The notes beneath the pieces were generated by a model. That model saw only the letters and a list, made by a program, of their open reading frames with translations. It had not been told where the DNA came from and did no database searches. The position numbers and the translations under genes are program-made. Positions 1-7,863 of a DNA stretch of 64,000 nt are shown here, piece after piece (the stretch's first letter is position 1; every line of letters starts with the position of its first letter). The stretch covers positions 1,922,001-1,986,000 of the forward strand of contig NZ_CP022353.1 of NCBI RefSeq assembly GCF_002216685.1, in the 5' to 3' direction. This stretch comes from Vibrio tarriae (lineage in GTDB: Bacteria; Pseudomonadota; Gammaproteobacteria; Enterobacterales; Vibrionaceae).

Positions 1-2
1 GA

Positions 3-29
3 GCAATTCGCGACTATCTGGTCAAATAG
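3..29 (+). CDS. possible C-terminal tail of an upstream gene
   Basis: The third forward frame reads AIRDYLVK and then a stop, followed 50 bases later by a terminator hairpin. This would fit the last residues of a plus-strand gene entering from the left. The tail is far too short to identify, and the choice of frame is a guess. Confidence 0.25.
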   Translation, partial: AIRDYLVK

Positions 30-76
30 TCCTTTCCACCCGCCGCTTAACGTCGCTGAGGTAGAAATCAGAAAGA

Positions 77-106
77 GAAAAGCCTTCATGATGAAGGCTT
101 TTTTAT
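77..106. terminator. bidirectional rho-independent terminator
   Basis: Stem AGCCTTC / GAAGGCT with a T run to the right and an A-rich flank to the left. It would end truC transcription on the minus strand and any gene entering from the left on the plus strand. Confidence 0.75.
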
Positions 107-126
107 TGGGCTGATTGAGAAAATCA

Positions 127-861
127 TCAAGCGTTGATTAACAGCGACTCTTGCCAACCAAACTCACTAAGCAAGCCTTGCCACACTTCATCTAGTCCAG
201 CGCGAATCACTAACGGTTGCTGAGTATAAGGATGCATAAAACGTAACTCGCTGGCATGCAGCATCAAACGTTGCGCGGAAAAGTGTTCACGAAACAGTCG
301 ATTATGCACACCATCCCCATGCGTGGTATCACCGACTATCGGATGACGCAGATGTGCCATATGACGACGCAGCTGATGTTTGCGCCCGGTCTTCGGTTGC
401 ATCTCCATCAAGCAATAGCGGGTAGTGGCAAACTTTCCTGTGGAAATGGGCAGTTCCACTTTGGCGAGTGGCCGATAAGCTGTCACCGCCGACTGCGCTT
501 CTTTATCTTGCTTGGCAAATTTATCGGCAATTTTGTCGAGCTCTTCTTTGAGTGGATAATCGAGCACATCCGCCTCTTCAATCCAGCCGCGCACAATGGC
601 GTGGTAGGTTTTCTCCATCTCATGATTGGCAAACATCGGCATCACATCGGATGCAATTTGACTCGAAAGCGCAAACACTAAAACGCCAGATGTCGGGCGA
701 TCCAAACGGTGTAGCGGGAAAACGTGCTGACCAATTTGATCGCGCAGGGTCTGCATCACAAACTCGGTTTCATGCTTGTCGAGCCATGAACGGTGCACCA
801 ACATGCCAGCCGGTTTATTGACCGCCACCAAATATTCATCTTGATAAACAATCTCGAGCAT
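127..861 (-). CDS. truC: tRNA pseudouridine(65) synthase TruC
   Basis: RluA-family pseudouridine synthase of 244 residues, the usual length for TruC, which modifies U65 in the acceptor stem region of tRNAs such as tRNA-Ile and tRNA-Asp. The catalytic motif HRLDRPTSG lies at residues 51-59, with nucleophile Asp54, and the RKHQLRRH motif later in the protein is also typical of the RluA/TruC group. There is no S4 domain, which separates it from RluC and RluD. Its start codon abuts the stop of the yqcC-like gene upstream, as in the yqcC-truC pair of E. coli, so the two are probably cotranscribed. Specificity as TruC rather than another RluA member rests on this context and length. Confidence 0.9.
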   Translation of the reverse strand: MLEIVYQDEYLVAVNKPAGMLVHRSWLDKHETEFVMQTLRDQIGQHVFPLHRLDRPTSGVLVFALSSQIASDVMPMFANHEMEKTYHAIVRGWIEEADVLDYPLKEELDKIADKFAKQDKEAQSAVTAYRPLAKVELPISTGKFATTRYCLMEMQPKTGRKHQLRRHMAHLRHPIVGDTTHGDGVHNRLFREHFSAQRLMLHASELRFMHPYTQQPLVIRAGLDEVWQGLLSEFGWQESLLINA

Positions 862-1173
862 CTATTGGCACACCTTGTCGATTTGTTGAATGACCGCAAG
901 CACCGCTTGATAACGGGGCTCACCTTGCCACACTTCTGAGAAATACGGCTCCAGCGCGAAACCACGCGGTACCGCATTTTGGGCGATCGCCTGTTGCATT
1001 TTGGGCAGAAAAATCCACTGCAGCCACTCATGGGGCAACAGTGTATCCACTGCAAAGGGCTCTTGGCTGGCGAGAGCTTGTGAAGAAGGCGGTGCCGCTT
1101 GCCACAATTGCGCAGCACGCAATCTGACTTCCAACTCATCGAGTAACTTCACCAATACGGCGTTGAACTGCAT
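862..1173 (-). CDS. yqcC: YqcC family protein
   Basis: Small protein of 103 residues matching the YqcC-like family: an all-helical, Leu/Gln-rich sequence with a WLQWIFLPKM segment near the middle. Its biochemical role is not established. It is encoded directly upstream of truC with no intergenic base, the same pairing seen in enterobacteria, which is the main reason for the name. The upstream gene at 1262 runs the other way, so 1174-1261 should hold divergent promoters. Confidence 0.8.
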   Translation of the reverse strand: MQFNAVLVKLLDELEVRLRAAQLWQAAPPSSQALASQEPFAVDTLLPHEWLQWIFLPKMQQAIAQNAVPRGFALEPYFSEVWQGEPRYQAVLAVIQQIDKVCQ

Positions 1174-1261
1174 AATTCGTCCGGTTTATTTCTATGATGA
1201 CCTTGAAAAAGTGCCATAGAGTACCATTTATTGGAGAAAGAAAGTTAGGATCAATTTCCGC

Positions 1262-2299
1262 ATGGACACTATTCGTACCCTCACGGCTCTGCTGCAAAAT
1301 AGCGGCTGCCAGTACCAAATTTTTGATCTCGGACGCCGCGTGCAAGCGATGGATAACCGCCAATTTGCTCAAGTGGAATTAGGTCAACAAGCTTACCCGT
1401 TTCCGCTACAACGTCATGCGCAATTCGCTATCGTGTATTGGAATGAACAGCGTCAACCTTGGATCTGGATGCTAAAATTTGCACTTGATGAACGTGGCTT
1501 ACTGCAACAAGCCGATGTCGGGCTATTTATTCAATATCTGCTCGAAGCAATGGGCAGCCGACTCCATCAATCTTTGACGGAAGAGCAGCAACAGAAGCTC
1601 GCCAATAATCCTTACACTTTCAAACCCAGTGAAGACAAGCTCGCGATGCTGCATAGCCAGATTCGCATGCAGATTGGTCTAGCCTGCAGCCAATACTACG
1701 AACACGCTCAGCACTATTTTTCAGGCGGTTTAGGCTGGGATAAGTGGCATACGGTGGGTTTGCAAGGGATTACCGATCTTTGTGCCCGTTTAGAGCAAGA
1801 ACAAAACGGCGTATTGCTCCGTAAAGCCCTGACTCATTTGCCCGCCCAGCCACTTTACGCTGTGCTCGGGGCATTAGAGCATGTCACCTTACCGGAAAAA
1901 CTGGCGAAACGCTTAAGTGAGCTTGCGGAGGCGGAAGTCAAAGCCAGCGATCCAGATCTGTTTTTGCTCGCTGCCTTAGTGCGAGCTTTGGCTGGAGCGC
2001 CTGCCAATATCCTTGATGCGACTTGCGATGCGATTCTCGCCTCTCCCGCAGTTTGCCATCCGGAAGTGCTGATTGCGCTTGCAGGACGCAGTTGGATGAG
2101 CTTAGAAAATAGCGGCCGTGCGCAACGCTTTTTGATCCGCTTAGCGCAAACTCAAAATCAACCCTTATTTAATCAATTGTTCGCGGACGTGGTCATGCTG
2201 CCCGCACTACGGGGAGTGATGCTGCCTTTATTGCACGCCAGCCCATCACCAGAGTTGGCACAAGCTCTAGAGCAGTTACAGCAGATGACGCGAGGATAA
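1262..2299 (+). CDS. DUF3549 family protein
   Basis: Protein of 345 residues without signal peptide or membrane segment, rich in Leu, Ala and Gln, apparently mostly helical. I recognise it as the DUF3549 family found in vibrios and relatives; no function is known to me. The ATG at 1262 follows a purine-rich stretch. The next gene starts 3 bases after its stop, so the two form an operon. It is divergent from yqcC-truC. Confidence 0.75.
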   Translation: MDTIRTLTALLQNSGCQYQIFDLGRRVQAMDNRQFAQVELGQQAYPFPLQRHAQFAIVYWNEQRQPWIWMLKFALDERGLLQQADVGLFIQYLLEAMGSRLHQSLTEEQQQKLANNPYTFKPSEDKLAMLHSQIRMQIGLACSQYYEHAQHYFSGGLGWDKWHTVGLQGITDLCARLEQEQNGVLLRKALTHLPAQPLYAVLGALEHVTLPEKLAKRLSELAEAEVKASDPDLFLLAALVRALAGAPANILDATCDAILASPAVCHPEVLIALAGRSWMSLENSGRAQRFLIRLAQTQNQPLFNQLFADVVMLPALRGVMLPLLHASPSPELAQALEQLQQMTRG

Positions 2300-2302
2300 T
2301 TC

Positions 2303-2605
2303 ATGATTGGCGATTTACTCTTGATACTGGCGCTCTGTTTTGCCGGTTTTCTGTTTTGGCAGCAACGCCATCAAGCGGAAATCGCCAAACAAGCGATTCA
2401 ACGCCACTGCGACAAGCTTGATTTACAGTTGCTCAACGTCGCCTTTGGCCAACATAAACTCAAAACGCCCTCTGGCCAGTGGCGTTGGCACACCATTTAC
2501 TTGTTTGAGTTTTCCTCACTTGGCGATGATTGTTACCAAGGTAAGCTAGAAATGCAGGGATTTAGAACGGTAGGTTTTGCTCTGCCACCACACCGGATGG
2601 GCTAA
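2303..2605 (+). CDS. DUF3301 family membrane-anchored protein
   Basis: Protein of 100 residues with one N-terminal hydrophobic segment (about residues 2-18) followed by a basic, Gln-rich cytoplasmic part ending in HRMG. This fits the DUF3301 family, which often follows DUF3549 genes in vibrios. It starts 3 bases after the preceding stop. Its last 44 bases overlap the 3' end of the convergent acetyltransferase gene. Function unknown. Confidence 0.7.
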   Translation: MIGDLLLILALCFAGFLFWQQRHQAEIAKQAIQRHCDKLDLQLLNVAFGQHKLKTPSGQWRWHTIYLFEFSSLGDDCYQGKLEMQGFRTVGFALPPHRMG

Positions 2606-3101
2606 GCCTATCCGTTTCAGCCGTCCAGACAAATTGGCTACATGGGCCATAAAATTCATCCAAATCCATGGCGTGGATAAAACTGAGCTTTTGCAAAATA
2701 GTACGCGCAGCTTCATGTTGCGCTTTAATGGTTGCGACCACACGCTGTAAACCAAAACGCTGACACATATTGGGGAAAAAGGCATTCAGAGCTTCACTGG
2801 CTAATCCTTGTCCCCAGTATGCTTTATCAAATAGAAAACCCAACTCAGCGCGACCTTCACTCTCAAACTCGATGAAGACATGCCCCATGTATTCACGGTT
2901 ATAGTTATCCAGCACGGCCATCGCGTACAGAGAAGAATCATGCAATACCCGCTGAAAAAGCTGCTTCGCTGCCGCGACGGTCGTTGGTCCGTTCATCAGG
3001 GCACGGTTTTTCGCACAGTAATTGAGCACCAGAAAATCTGACTCAAACGCCTCAGTGTAAGGGATAAGTAGCGTTCTTCGGGTCGCTATAGTCACGGACA
3101 T
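2562..3101 (-). CDS. GNAT family N-acetyltransferase
   Basis: Acetyltransferase of the RimJ/RimL-like GNAT type. The acetyl-CoA binding motif A is visible as FLFDKAYWGQGLASEAL, followed by the RVVATIKAQHEAARTILQKL helix region of motif B. The reading frame is open from 3125, but the internal start MSVTIATRR at 3101 matches the usual N-terminus of the family (179 residues). The substrate cannot be told from sequence. It converges on and overlaps the DUF3301 gene by 44 bases, with no terminator between them. Confidence 0.75.
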   Translation of the reverse strand: MSVTIATRRTLLIPYTEAFESDFLVLNYCAKNRALMNGPTTVAAAKQLFQRVLHDSSLYAMAVLDNYNREYMGHVFIEFESEGRAELGFLFDKAYWGQGLASEALNAFFPNMCQRFGLQRVVATIKAQHEAARTILQKLSFIHAMDLDEFYGPCSQFVWTAETDRLSPSGVVAEQNLPF

Positions 3102-3340
3102 TCCTTGTATAGCAAAATCAATCAAACGGAAACAGCGCCTTTCCCAGATAGGAAGGCGCTATTTATTTTTACCTGAACTCAATCAAGTTATCTCAACATC
3201 CTGAATACACCAGTGATGTAAGATCTAGCCTAGTGACATTGTTATATTCATTATGTTCCTGAAGAAACAGCCGCGCACTCATTCTATGGTTGGCCTACAA
3301 AGCCTTATTAGCGCGAGTACTAGTACTCGAAAGGGAGATT

Positions 3341-3372
3341 AAGGAAAGCCCCGACACACGTGTCGGGGCTTA
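3341..3372 (-). terminator. terminator of the CsrB-type sRNA
   Basis: Stem AGCCCCGACAC / GTGTCGGGGCT around a short loop; on the minus strand it is followed by TTTCCTT. It lies at the far end of the AGGA-rich stretch. Confidence 0.8.
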
Positions 3373-3709
3373 ATCTTAGTCGCAGCATCCGGCTACTTGA
3401 ATGTGCTCCATGCATCATCCATAACGGGCTGATCCTTTCAGCGAACTCCGAGCATCGCCATCCTAGCGGTGTCCTATTCATCCTGATGCCGAATAATCCT
3501 ATTCAGCCTTCATCACTTGTTCCTTGAGCGGTGTCCTTGCCATCGTCCTGATGGGGTTCCCTCTCACATCCCTAGAGTATCCTGAATCATCCTTGCAGCT
3601 CACGTCACTGTGCGCTAACGCTATCCTTAGCGTGTCCAGCTTCCTGCTTGTGGTCATCCTCACCACTTCTCATCCTGAGAATCACAGTTCCTAGGTCATT
3701 TCCTTCGAC
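3341..3709 (-). ncRNA. CsrB-family regulatory sRNA (CsrA sponge)
   Basis: No protein frame fits this stretch. Read on the minus strand it carries about 16 AGGA motifs and over 20 GGA motifs in roughly 340 bases, many in loops of short hairpins (for example CGCTA-AGGA-TAGCG at 3619-3632, the CATCAGGACGATG hairpin near 3541-3553 and CTC-AGGAT-GAG near 3669-3679). It ends in a strong GC hairpin followed by a pyrimidine/T tract. This is the architecture of CsrB/CsrC RNAs, which titrate the translational regulator CsrA. V. cholerae has three such RNAs (CsrB, CsrC, CsrD); I cannot tell which this is. The start near 3709 is inferred from a -10-like TAAATT at 3717-3722 (minus). Confidence 0.85.
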
Positions 3710-3867
3710 AAGAGATAATTTACCCGTTTTGCTTTTTCGTACAAGCGGCTACGGGCCTACAGGCTAAGCCCCCAAACCCAACCAATAAAATAGACATTAA
3801 AAATCAAACAGATAAACAAAATCCCTCGTTATTCCTGCATCAATTCACTGTTTTTGCTTACACAAGG

Positions 3868-3885
3868 TGTAAGCGATCTCTCACA
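3868..3885. promoter_or_regulatory. GacA/UvrY/VarA-type binding palindrome
   Basis: TGTAAG-CGATCT-CTCACA is very close to the consensus upstream activating site TGTAAG-N6-CTTACA bound by GacA-family response regulators (VarA in Vibrio). It lies about 160 bases upstream of the inferred sRNA start, a distance similar to that seen for E. coli csrB and Pseudomonas rsm genes. A second perfect inverted repeat, CTTACAC-AAG-GTGTAAG (3857-3873), overlaps its left half. Confidence 0.8.
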
Positions 3886-3953
3886 AACGATTGCCCCTTT
3901 TGCTCGCGAGTGTTTCTCAGTAAGATGGCGGCAAACCCGAATAAGGAACGATT

Positions 3954-4253
3954 ATGCTGACCAAAGACGTGTCTCAAGAGCTAGAAGAGATCCTCAATAT
4001 CCTTCAGCAGCAAGGCAAAGAGCCTAGCGTCGCGCTAGTCAAAGCTCGCTTAAAAACGCCTGTACCTATGCCTGCGATTATTGCCACCATTAAAAGCTGG
4101 AAAAGCACTCAGCGTATCCCCAAGGTGGAAGTCGCCACCGCCAATACCGGCAACAACCTTGAGCAACGCATTGAAATGTTAGAGCAAACAATTTTGCAGC
4201 TCACAGCACGTATTGAAGCGCTCGAAAACACGACTAAAGGAACTCAACGATGA
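3954..4253 (+). CDS. small coiled-coil protein of unknown function
   Basis: Protein of 99 residues. Residues 1-55 look helical and resemble the N-terminal helix-turn-helix-like part of KfrA-type DNA-binding proteins (weak impression only). Residues 66-92 form a heptad-rich helix ([20 protein letters not shown]), a likely coiled coil for dimerisation. The stop overlaps the start of the YaiI gene by four bases (ATGA), so the two are translationally coupled. I do not recognise a function. Confidence 0.7.
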   Translation: MLTKDVSQELEEILNILQQQGKEPSVALVKARLKTPVPMPAIIATIKSWKSTQRIPKVEVATANTGNNLEQRIEMLEQTILQLTARIEALENTTKGTQR

Positions 4254-4699
4254 AAATTTGGGTCGATGCCGATGCGTGTCCGAAAGTGATCCGTGAAACG
4301 CTGATCCGCGCGGCTGAGCGTACAGGCGTTGAATGCACCTTTGTCGCCAACCATCTGATCCCACTGCCCAAACGCGACAACATTCGCGCGCTGCAAGTCT
4401 CTTCTGGGTTTGATATTGCCGATAACGAAATCGTAAGACGCACTGAAGTGGGTGATTTAGTCATAACGGCCGATATCCCTCTCGCCGATGAAGTGATCAG
4501 CAAAGGTGGTTTGGCATTGAATCCCCGTGGAGAGCTCTACACCAAAGAGACCATCAAAGCGCGCCTGAATATTCGCGATTTTATGGATACTATGCGCGCC
4601 AGCGGTATTCAAACCGGTGGCCCTGCCGCGCTTTCGCAGACCGAACGGCGCGAGTTTGCCAATCATCTGGACAGAATTTTGGCTAAGCGCACTGGGTAA
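4250..4699 (+). CDS. yaiI: UPF0178 / YaiI-YqxD family protein (DUF188)
   Basis: Protein of 149 residues, the standard length of the YaiI/YqxD family. It starts [18 protein letters not shown], the conserved PIN-like Asp-rich N-terminus, and contains [14 protein letters not shown] in the middle and FMDTMRASG towards the end. The fold suggests a nuclease-like domain, but no activity is established. It is coupled to the preceding coiled-coil gene by an ATGA overlap. Confidence 0.85.
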   Translation: MKIWVDADACPKVIRETLIRAAERTGVECTFVANHLIPLPKRDNIRALQVSSGFDIADNEIVRRTEVGDLVITADIPLADEVISKGGLALNPRGELYTKETIKARLNIRDFMDTMRASGIQTGGPAALSQTERREFANHLDRILAKRTG

Positions 4700-4717
4700 T
4701 GACATTTTCTGATGTGT

Positions 4718-4748
4718 AAAAAAGCCTGCGATATGCGCAGGCTTTTTC
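4718..4748. terminator. bidirectional terminator between yaiI and the first abgT-like gene
   Basis: AAAAAGCCTGCG-ATAT-GCGCAGGCTTTTT, with T runs on both strands, between two convergent genes. Confidence 0.85.
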
Positions 4749-4764
4749 GTATTCAGAGAAAACT

Positions 4765-6351
4765 CTATGGTGTGTAGTACGTGGCGGCGCCAGGACCAAC
4801 CGGCAGACCTAACACAAATACCCACACGTAGAACAGTAAGCTCCAACCCACCATAAACACCACCGAATACGGCAACATGGTTGCGATCAAAGTACCGATA
4901 CCGAGGTTTTTCATATAACGCGTCGCCACCGCCAGAATCAAGCCAAAGTAGCTCATCATCGGGGTGATGATGTTAGTGACCGAGTCACCGATACGATAGG
5001 CCGCTTGAATCACTTCTGGAGCGTAGCCCACCAACATCAGCATAGGCACGAAAATCGGCGCGGTGACTGCCCATTGCGCAGAGGCAGAGCCAATCATCAG
5101 GTTGATGTAACCACACATCAAAATGAAGGCGAAGAACAGCATGGGTCCCGTCAGTCCGATGTCTTTCAGGAAATCTGCGCCTAATACCGCCAATACTTGG
5201 CCAAACTTAGTCCAACTAAAGAAGGCAACAAACTGCGCCGCAAAAAATACCAGCACAATGTACATGCCCATAGAAGACATCGATTTCGCCATCGCATTAA
5301 TCACATCACGATCGGTTTTCATCGTGCCAACCACACGGCCATAGACATAGCCGGGAATGGCAAAAAAGATAAAGATAAAGGCGACGATGCTCTTTAAAAA
5401 TGGCGAACCAGAAACGAGGCCATCCTCTCCACGCAGCACGCCATCCGCCGGTACTATTGTCCAAGCCAATAATACGCTCACCACAACAACCGCTAATCCA
5501 GCATAGGCCAGCGCTTTTTTCTCTAGCGCCGTCAGAGAACCCATTTTGTCTTGGCTTAAGTCATCGCTGGCTTCTGATACATCATATTTGCCCAGTTTGG
5601 GCTCAACGATTTTCTCGGTCACGAATGCACCTAAAATCGCAATCACAAATGTAGAAGCCGCCATAAAGTACCAGTTGACTTCAGGACCAACGCTGTAAGT
5701 AGGATCAATCATACGAGCGGCGGTTTCGGTAATCCCTGAAAGCAAAGGGTCGACGGTGCCAATTAACAGGTTTGCCGAGTAACCACCAGAAACACCGGCA
5801 AACGCCGCAGCAAGTCCCGCGAGCGGGTGACGGCCTAGCGAATGGAACAGCATGGCTGCCAGTGGAATAAGAACCACGTAGCCTAATTCAGATGCCGTGT
5901 TAGAGATAATACCGGCAAACACGACAGTGAAGGTGACCATGCGCTTTGAAGCGCCCATCACCAGACCACGCATTGCCGCAGAGAGCAACCCAGAGTGCTC
6001 CGCAATCGCAACACCCAGCATGGCCACCAATACGGTGCCTAAAGGAGCAAAGCCGACAAAGTTTTTCACTAAGTTGGTTACGATCAGCTCTAATCCATCG
6101 GCATTGAGTAAGCTAACAACATGGATCATGCCATCTGCAGCACGACCTTTCGCGCCTTCAGGACGAGGATCCACAACTGACAGTTCGAAGTACCCAGCGA
6201 TACCCGAAGCAACCAGTAGTACAACACAGAAAATGGCAAATAATGTGATGGGATGGGGTAACAAATTTCCCAAATATTCCACACCATCAAGAAAACGGGT
6301 AAGTAAAGGTTTCTTAGGTGCGTTTTGATTTATTGAAGCAGATGAACTCAT
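4765..6351 (-). CDS. AbgT family transporter, copy 1
   Basis: Integral inner-membrane protein of 528 residues with about 11-13 hydrophobic segments. It carries the family hallmarks: an N-terminal LPHPITLFAIF segment, the AAFAGVSGGYSANLLIGTVDPL region and the VGDSVTNIITPMMSYFGL hairpin motif near the C-terminus. AbgT proteins take up p-aminobenzoyl-glutamate (E. coli) or export sulfonamides and related antimetabolites (MtrF, YdaH). A second, related copy lies at 20764. No abgA/abgB hydrolase genes flank it, so the substrate is open. Upstream at 6386-6399 is a palindrome, TGACA-GAAA-TGTCA, which may be an operator. Confidence 0.85.
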   Translation of the reverse strand: MSSSASINQNAPKKPLLTRFLDGVEYLGNLLPHPITLFAIFCVVLLVASGIAGYFELSVVDPRPEGAKGRAADGMIHVVSLLNADGLELIVTNLVKNFVGFAPLGTVLVAMLGVAIAEHSGLLSAAMRGLVMGASKRMVTFTVVFAGIISNTASELGYVVLIPLAAMLFHSLGRHPLAGLAAAFAGVSGGYSANLLIGTVDPLLSGITETAARMIDPTYSVGPEVNWYFMAASTFVIAILGAFVTEKIVEPKLGKYDVSEASDDLSQDKMGSLTALEKKALAYAGLAVVVVSVLLAWTIVPADGVLRGEDGLVSGSPFLKSIVAFIFIFFAIPGYVYGRVVGTMKTDRDVINAMAKSMSSMGMYIVLVFFAAQFVAFFSWTKFGQVLAVLGADFLKDIGLTGPMLFFAFILMCGYINLMIGSASAQWAVTAPIFVPMLMLVGYAPEVIQAAYRIGDSVTNIITPMMSYFGLILAVATRYMKNLGIGTLIATMLPYSVVFMVGWSLLFYVWVFVLGLPVGPGAATYYTP

Positions 6352-6385
6352 CTGTTCCCTCCTTGTTTTGATTCCTATGCATTTG

Positions 6386-6399
6386 TGACAGAAATGTCA
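6386..6399. promoter_or_regulatory. palindrome upstream of abgT-like copy 1
   Basis: Perfect inverted repeat TGACA-GAAA-TGTCA located 35-48 bases before the start codon. It could be a regulator site; no regulator is identified. Confidence 0.35.
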
Positions 6400-6485
6400 A
6401 AAGCGCGCGCAGAGTACTCGACAAGAAAGGTAAATTAAAAAGCAAAGATGTTACAAAATTTATCAACAAGACTATTTTTTGACCA

Positions 6486-6533
6486 AAAAATAAAAATAAC
6501 CAGATGATCATGAGCATAAATGATCATCTGGTT
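6486..6533 (-). terminator. terminator after rpmJ
   Basis: A 13-base-pair stem, ACCAGATGATCAT / ATGATCATCTGGT, with an 8-base loop. On the minus strand it is followed by a T-rich tract (TATTTTTATTTTTT), 18 bases after the rpmJ stop. Confidence 0.75.
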
Positions 6534-6550
6534 AGATAAAAATCTTGCTA

Positions 6551-6676
6551 CTAGCGCTGAACGGCTTTAAAGCGAGGATTTGATTTGCAGATCACATACA
6601 AACGGCCACGGCGTTTGACGATTTGACAATCTGGGTGACGATTTTTAGCGCTTTTTAGCGAGCTGAGCACTTTCAT
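6551..6676 (-). CDS. rpmJ: ribosomal protein L36, zinc-independent B type
   Basis: Protein of 41 residues, [20 protein letters not shown] then a basic tail with [20 protein letters not shown]. This is the longer 'B' paralogue of L36 that lacks the complete CXXC...CXXXXH zinc ribbon and replaces the zinc-binding form when zinc is scarce. The start overlaps the rpmE2 stop by four bases (ATGA), so it is translated from the rpmE2 message and shares its Zur control. Confidence 0.92.
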   Translation of the reverse strand: MKVLSSLKSAKNRHPDCQIVKRRGRLYVICKSNPRFKAVQR

Positions 6677-6930
6677 TTTGACTCCTTAGCAAACTGACCG
6701 AAACGACGAGTGAAGTTCGCAACGCGACCTTCTTTTTGTACCACACGTTGTTTACCGGTATAGAACGGGTGAGATTCTGACGAAACCTCGATGGTAATGT
6801 AGGGGTAAGTTGTGCCTTCCCACTCAATGGTGCGATCGGTTTGCAAAGTAGAACCAACCACAAAATAGTGATCAACCGTGGTATCGTGAAACACCACTTT
6901 ACGGTAATCGGGATGAATGCCTGCTTTCAT
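6673..6930 (-). CDS. rpmE2: ribosomal protein L31, zinc-independent B type
   Basis: Protein of 85 residues, typical of L31 type B ([20 protein letters not shown]...). The CXXC pair of the zinc-binding L31A is absent. Such paralogues replace L31A under zinc starvation, freeing ribosome-bound zinc. A Zur operator sits 22-37 bases upstream of the start codon, and rpmJ follows with an ATGA overlap. Confidence 0.94.
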   Translation of the reverse strand: MKAGIHPDYRKVVFHDTTVDHYFVVGSTLQTDRTIEWEGTTYPYITIEVSSESHPFYTGKQRVVQKEGRVANFTRRFGQFAKESK

Positions 6931-6951
6931 CTTAAACTCAAAACCTCAAAT

Positions 6952-6967
6952 TGTTATGTTATAACAT
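6952..6967. promoter_or_regulatory. Zur box controlling rpmE2-rpmJ
   Basis: The core TGTTATGTTATAACAT lies inside a longer AT-rich palindromic context and matches the enterobacterial/Vibrio Zur consensus (ATGTTATANTATAACAT). Exactly the same 16 bases occur at 32487-32502 in the divergent promoter of the zinc-uptake locus. Confidence 0.85.
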
Positions 6968-7065
6968 TTTAATTAATAATTATTCTCAAGGTGATTTGCA
7001 AGCGATTTTTACGTCTAGCTATGCTATTTTTTTTCCCCAACATCGCGTAAATATCGATAAAAAAC

Positions 7066-7761
7066 ATGTATCCCATTGAACCTATTGCAATTATTGAAAG
7101 CCCATACCAAGAAAAATTTGCCGTACCTCGTCAACCACGTTTGGTGCCAAGCGCGACCGCAAGAGTCAAATTGCTCGGTGAGTGCAACTGCGCTGAATCC
7201 ATTCGTGGCATAGAGCAATTTAGCCATGTGTGGCTGCTATTTTTGTTCGACCAAAACCTCGCCGCAGGTTGGAAACCGACCGTACGTCCTCCTCGTCTGG
7301 GTGGTAATGAACGAGTCGGTGTTTTCGCTTCACGAGCAACTTTTCGCCCTAATGGGATTGGCATGTCAGCGGTCGAGTTAAAAGGGGTAAGCAAAGAAGG
7401 CGATCAATATTATTTAGAGCTCGGAAGCGTCGACTTGGTCAATGGCACACCGATCATTGATATCAAACCTTATATCCCCTACTCCGACTCCATTACCGAC
7501 GCGCAAGGTGGCTATGCTGAGCAAGAGCCACAACGCATGGCGGTTACCTTCAGTGATGCAGCGCGGCAAATGCTCCAAGCACATCCTGAAGGTAAGATTC
7601 GCCAAGCGGTACTCTGTGAAGTGTTAGCGCAAGATCCGCGCCCGGCTTACAAAAAACATCGCGCTGACGATAAGTTATATGCGGTGAATTTGTACGATTG
7701 GAACGTGAAATTTACGGTTAACACTGAAGCAATCGTTGTCAACGCAATTGAACCCTTTTGA
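7066..7761 (+). CDS. trmO: tRNA (N6-threonylcarbamoyladenosine37-N6)-methyltransferase TrmO
   Basis: Protein of 231 residues of the TsaA/YaeB/VirR family. The SAM-binding beta-barrel signature is clear: PIAIIESPYQEKFAVPRQP near the N-terminus, IEQFSHVWLLFLFD, and VGVFASRATFRPNGIGMS. E. coli TrmO (YaeB) methylates the t6A37 base of tRNA-Thr. It lies just upstream of proS on the same strand; the candidate proS promoter overlaps its stop codon. Confidence 0.9.
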   Translation: MYPIEPIAIIESPYQEKFAVPRQPRLVPSATARVKLLGECNCAESIRGIEQFSHVWLLFLFDQNLAAGWKPTVRPPRLGGNERVGVFASRATFRPNGIGMSAVELKGVSKEGDQYYLELGSVDLVNGTPIIDIKPYIPYSDSITDAQGGYAEQEPQRMAVTFSDAARQMLQAHPEGKIRQAVLCEVLAQDPRPAYKKHRADDKLYAVNLYDWNVKFTVNTEAIVVNAIEPF

Positions 7762-7786
7762 CAAAACCATTTGGCTGATATTATTA
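7758..7786 (+). promoter_or_regulatory. proS: candidate sigma-70 promoter for proS
   Basis: TTGACA at 7758-7763, a 17-base spacer, then TTATTA at 7781-7786. The -35 is perfect and the -10 only moderate; it lies about 78 bases before the proS ATG. Confidence 0.5.
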
Positions 7787-7863
7787 GCGCCCAAATTCGC
7801 TTTATAACGTTACTCCTATAAATAAAGCGATCCCTTAAACTTTGATGAAACGGATACCATAGA

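Noticed and set aside
256-821. Plus-strand open frames opposite truC
   Set aside because: They are antisense to a well-conserved gene, have no ribosome site and resemble no protein.
3126-3953. CRISPR array, considered because of repeated TCCT-type motifs
   Set aside because: The motifs are 4-6 bases, irregularly spaced and without constant repeats or spacers; the CsrB-type RNA explains them.
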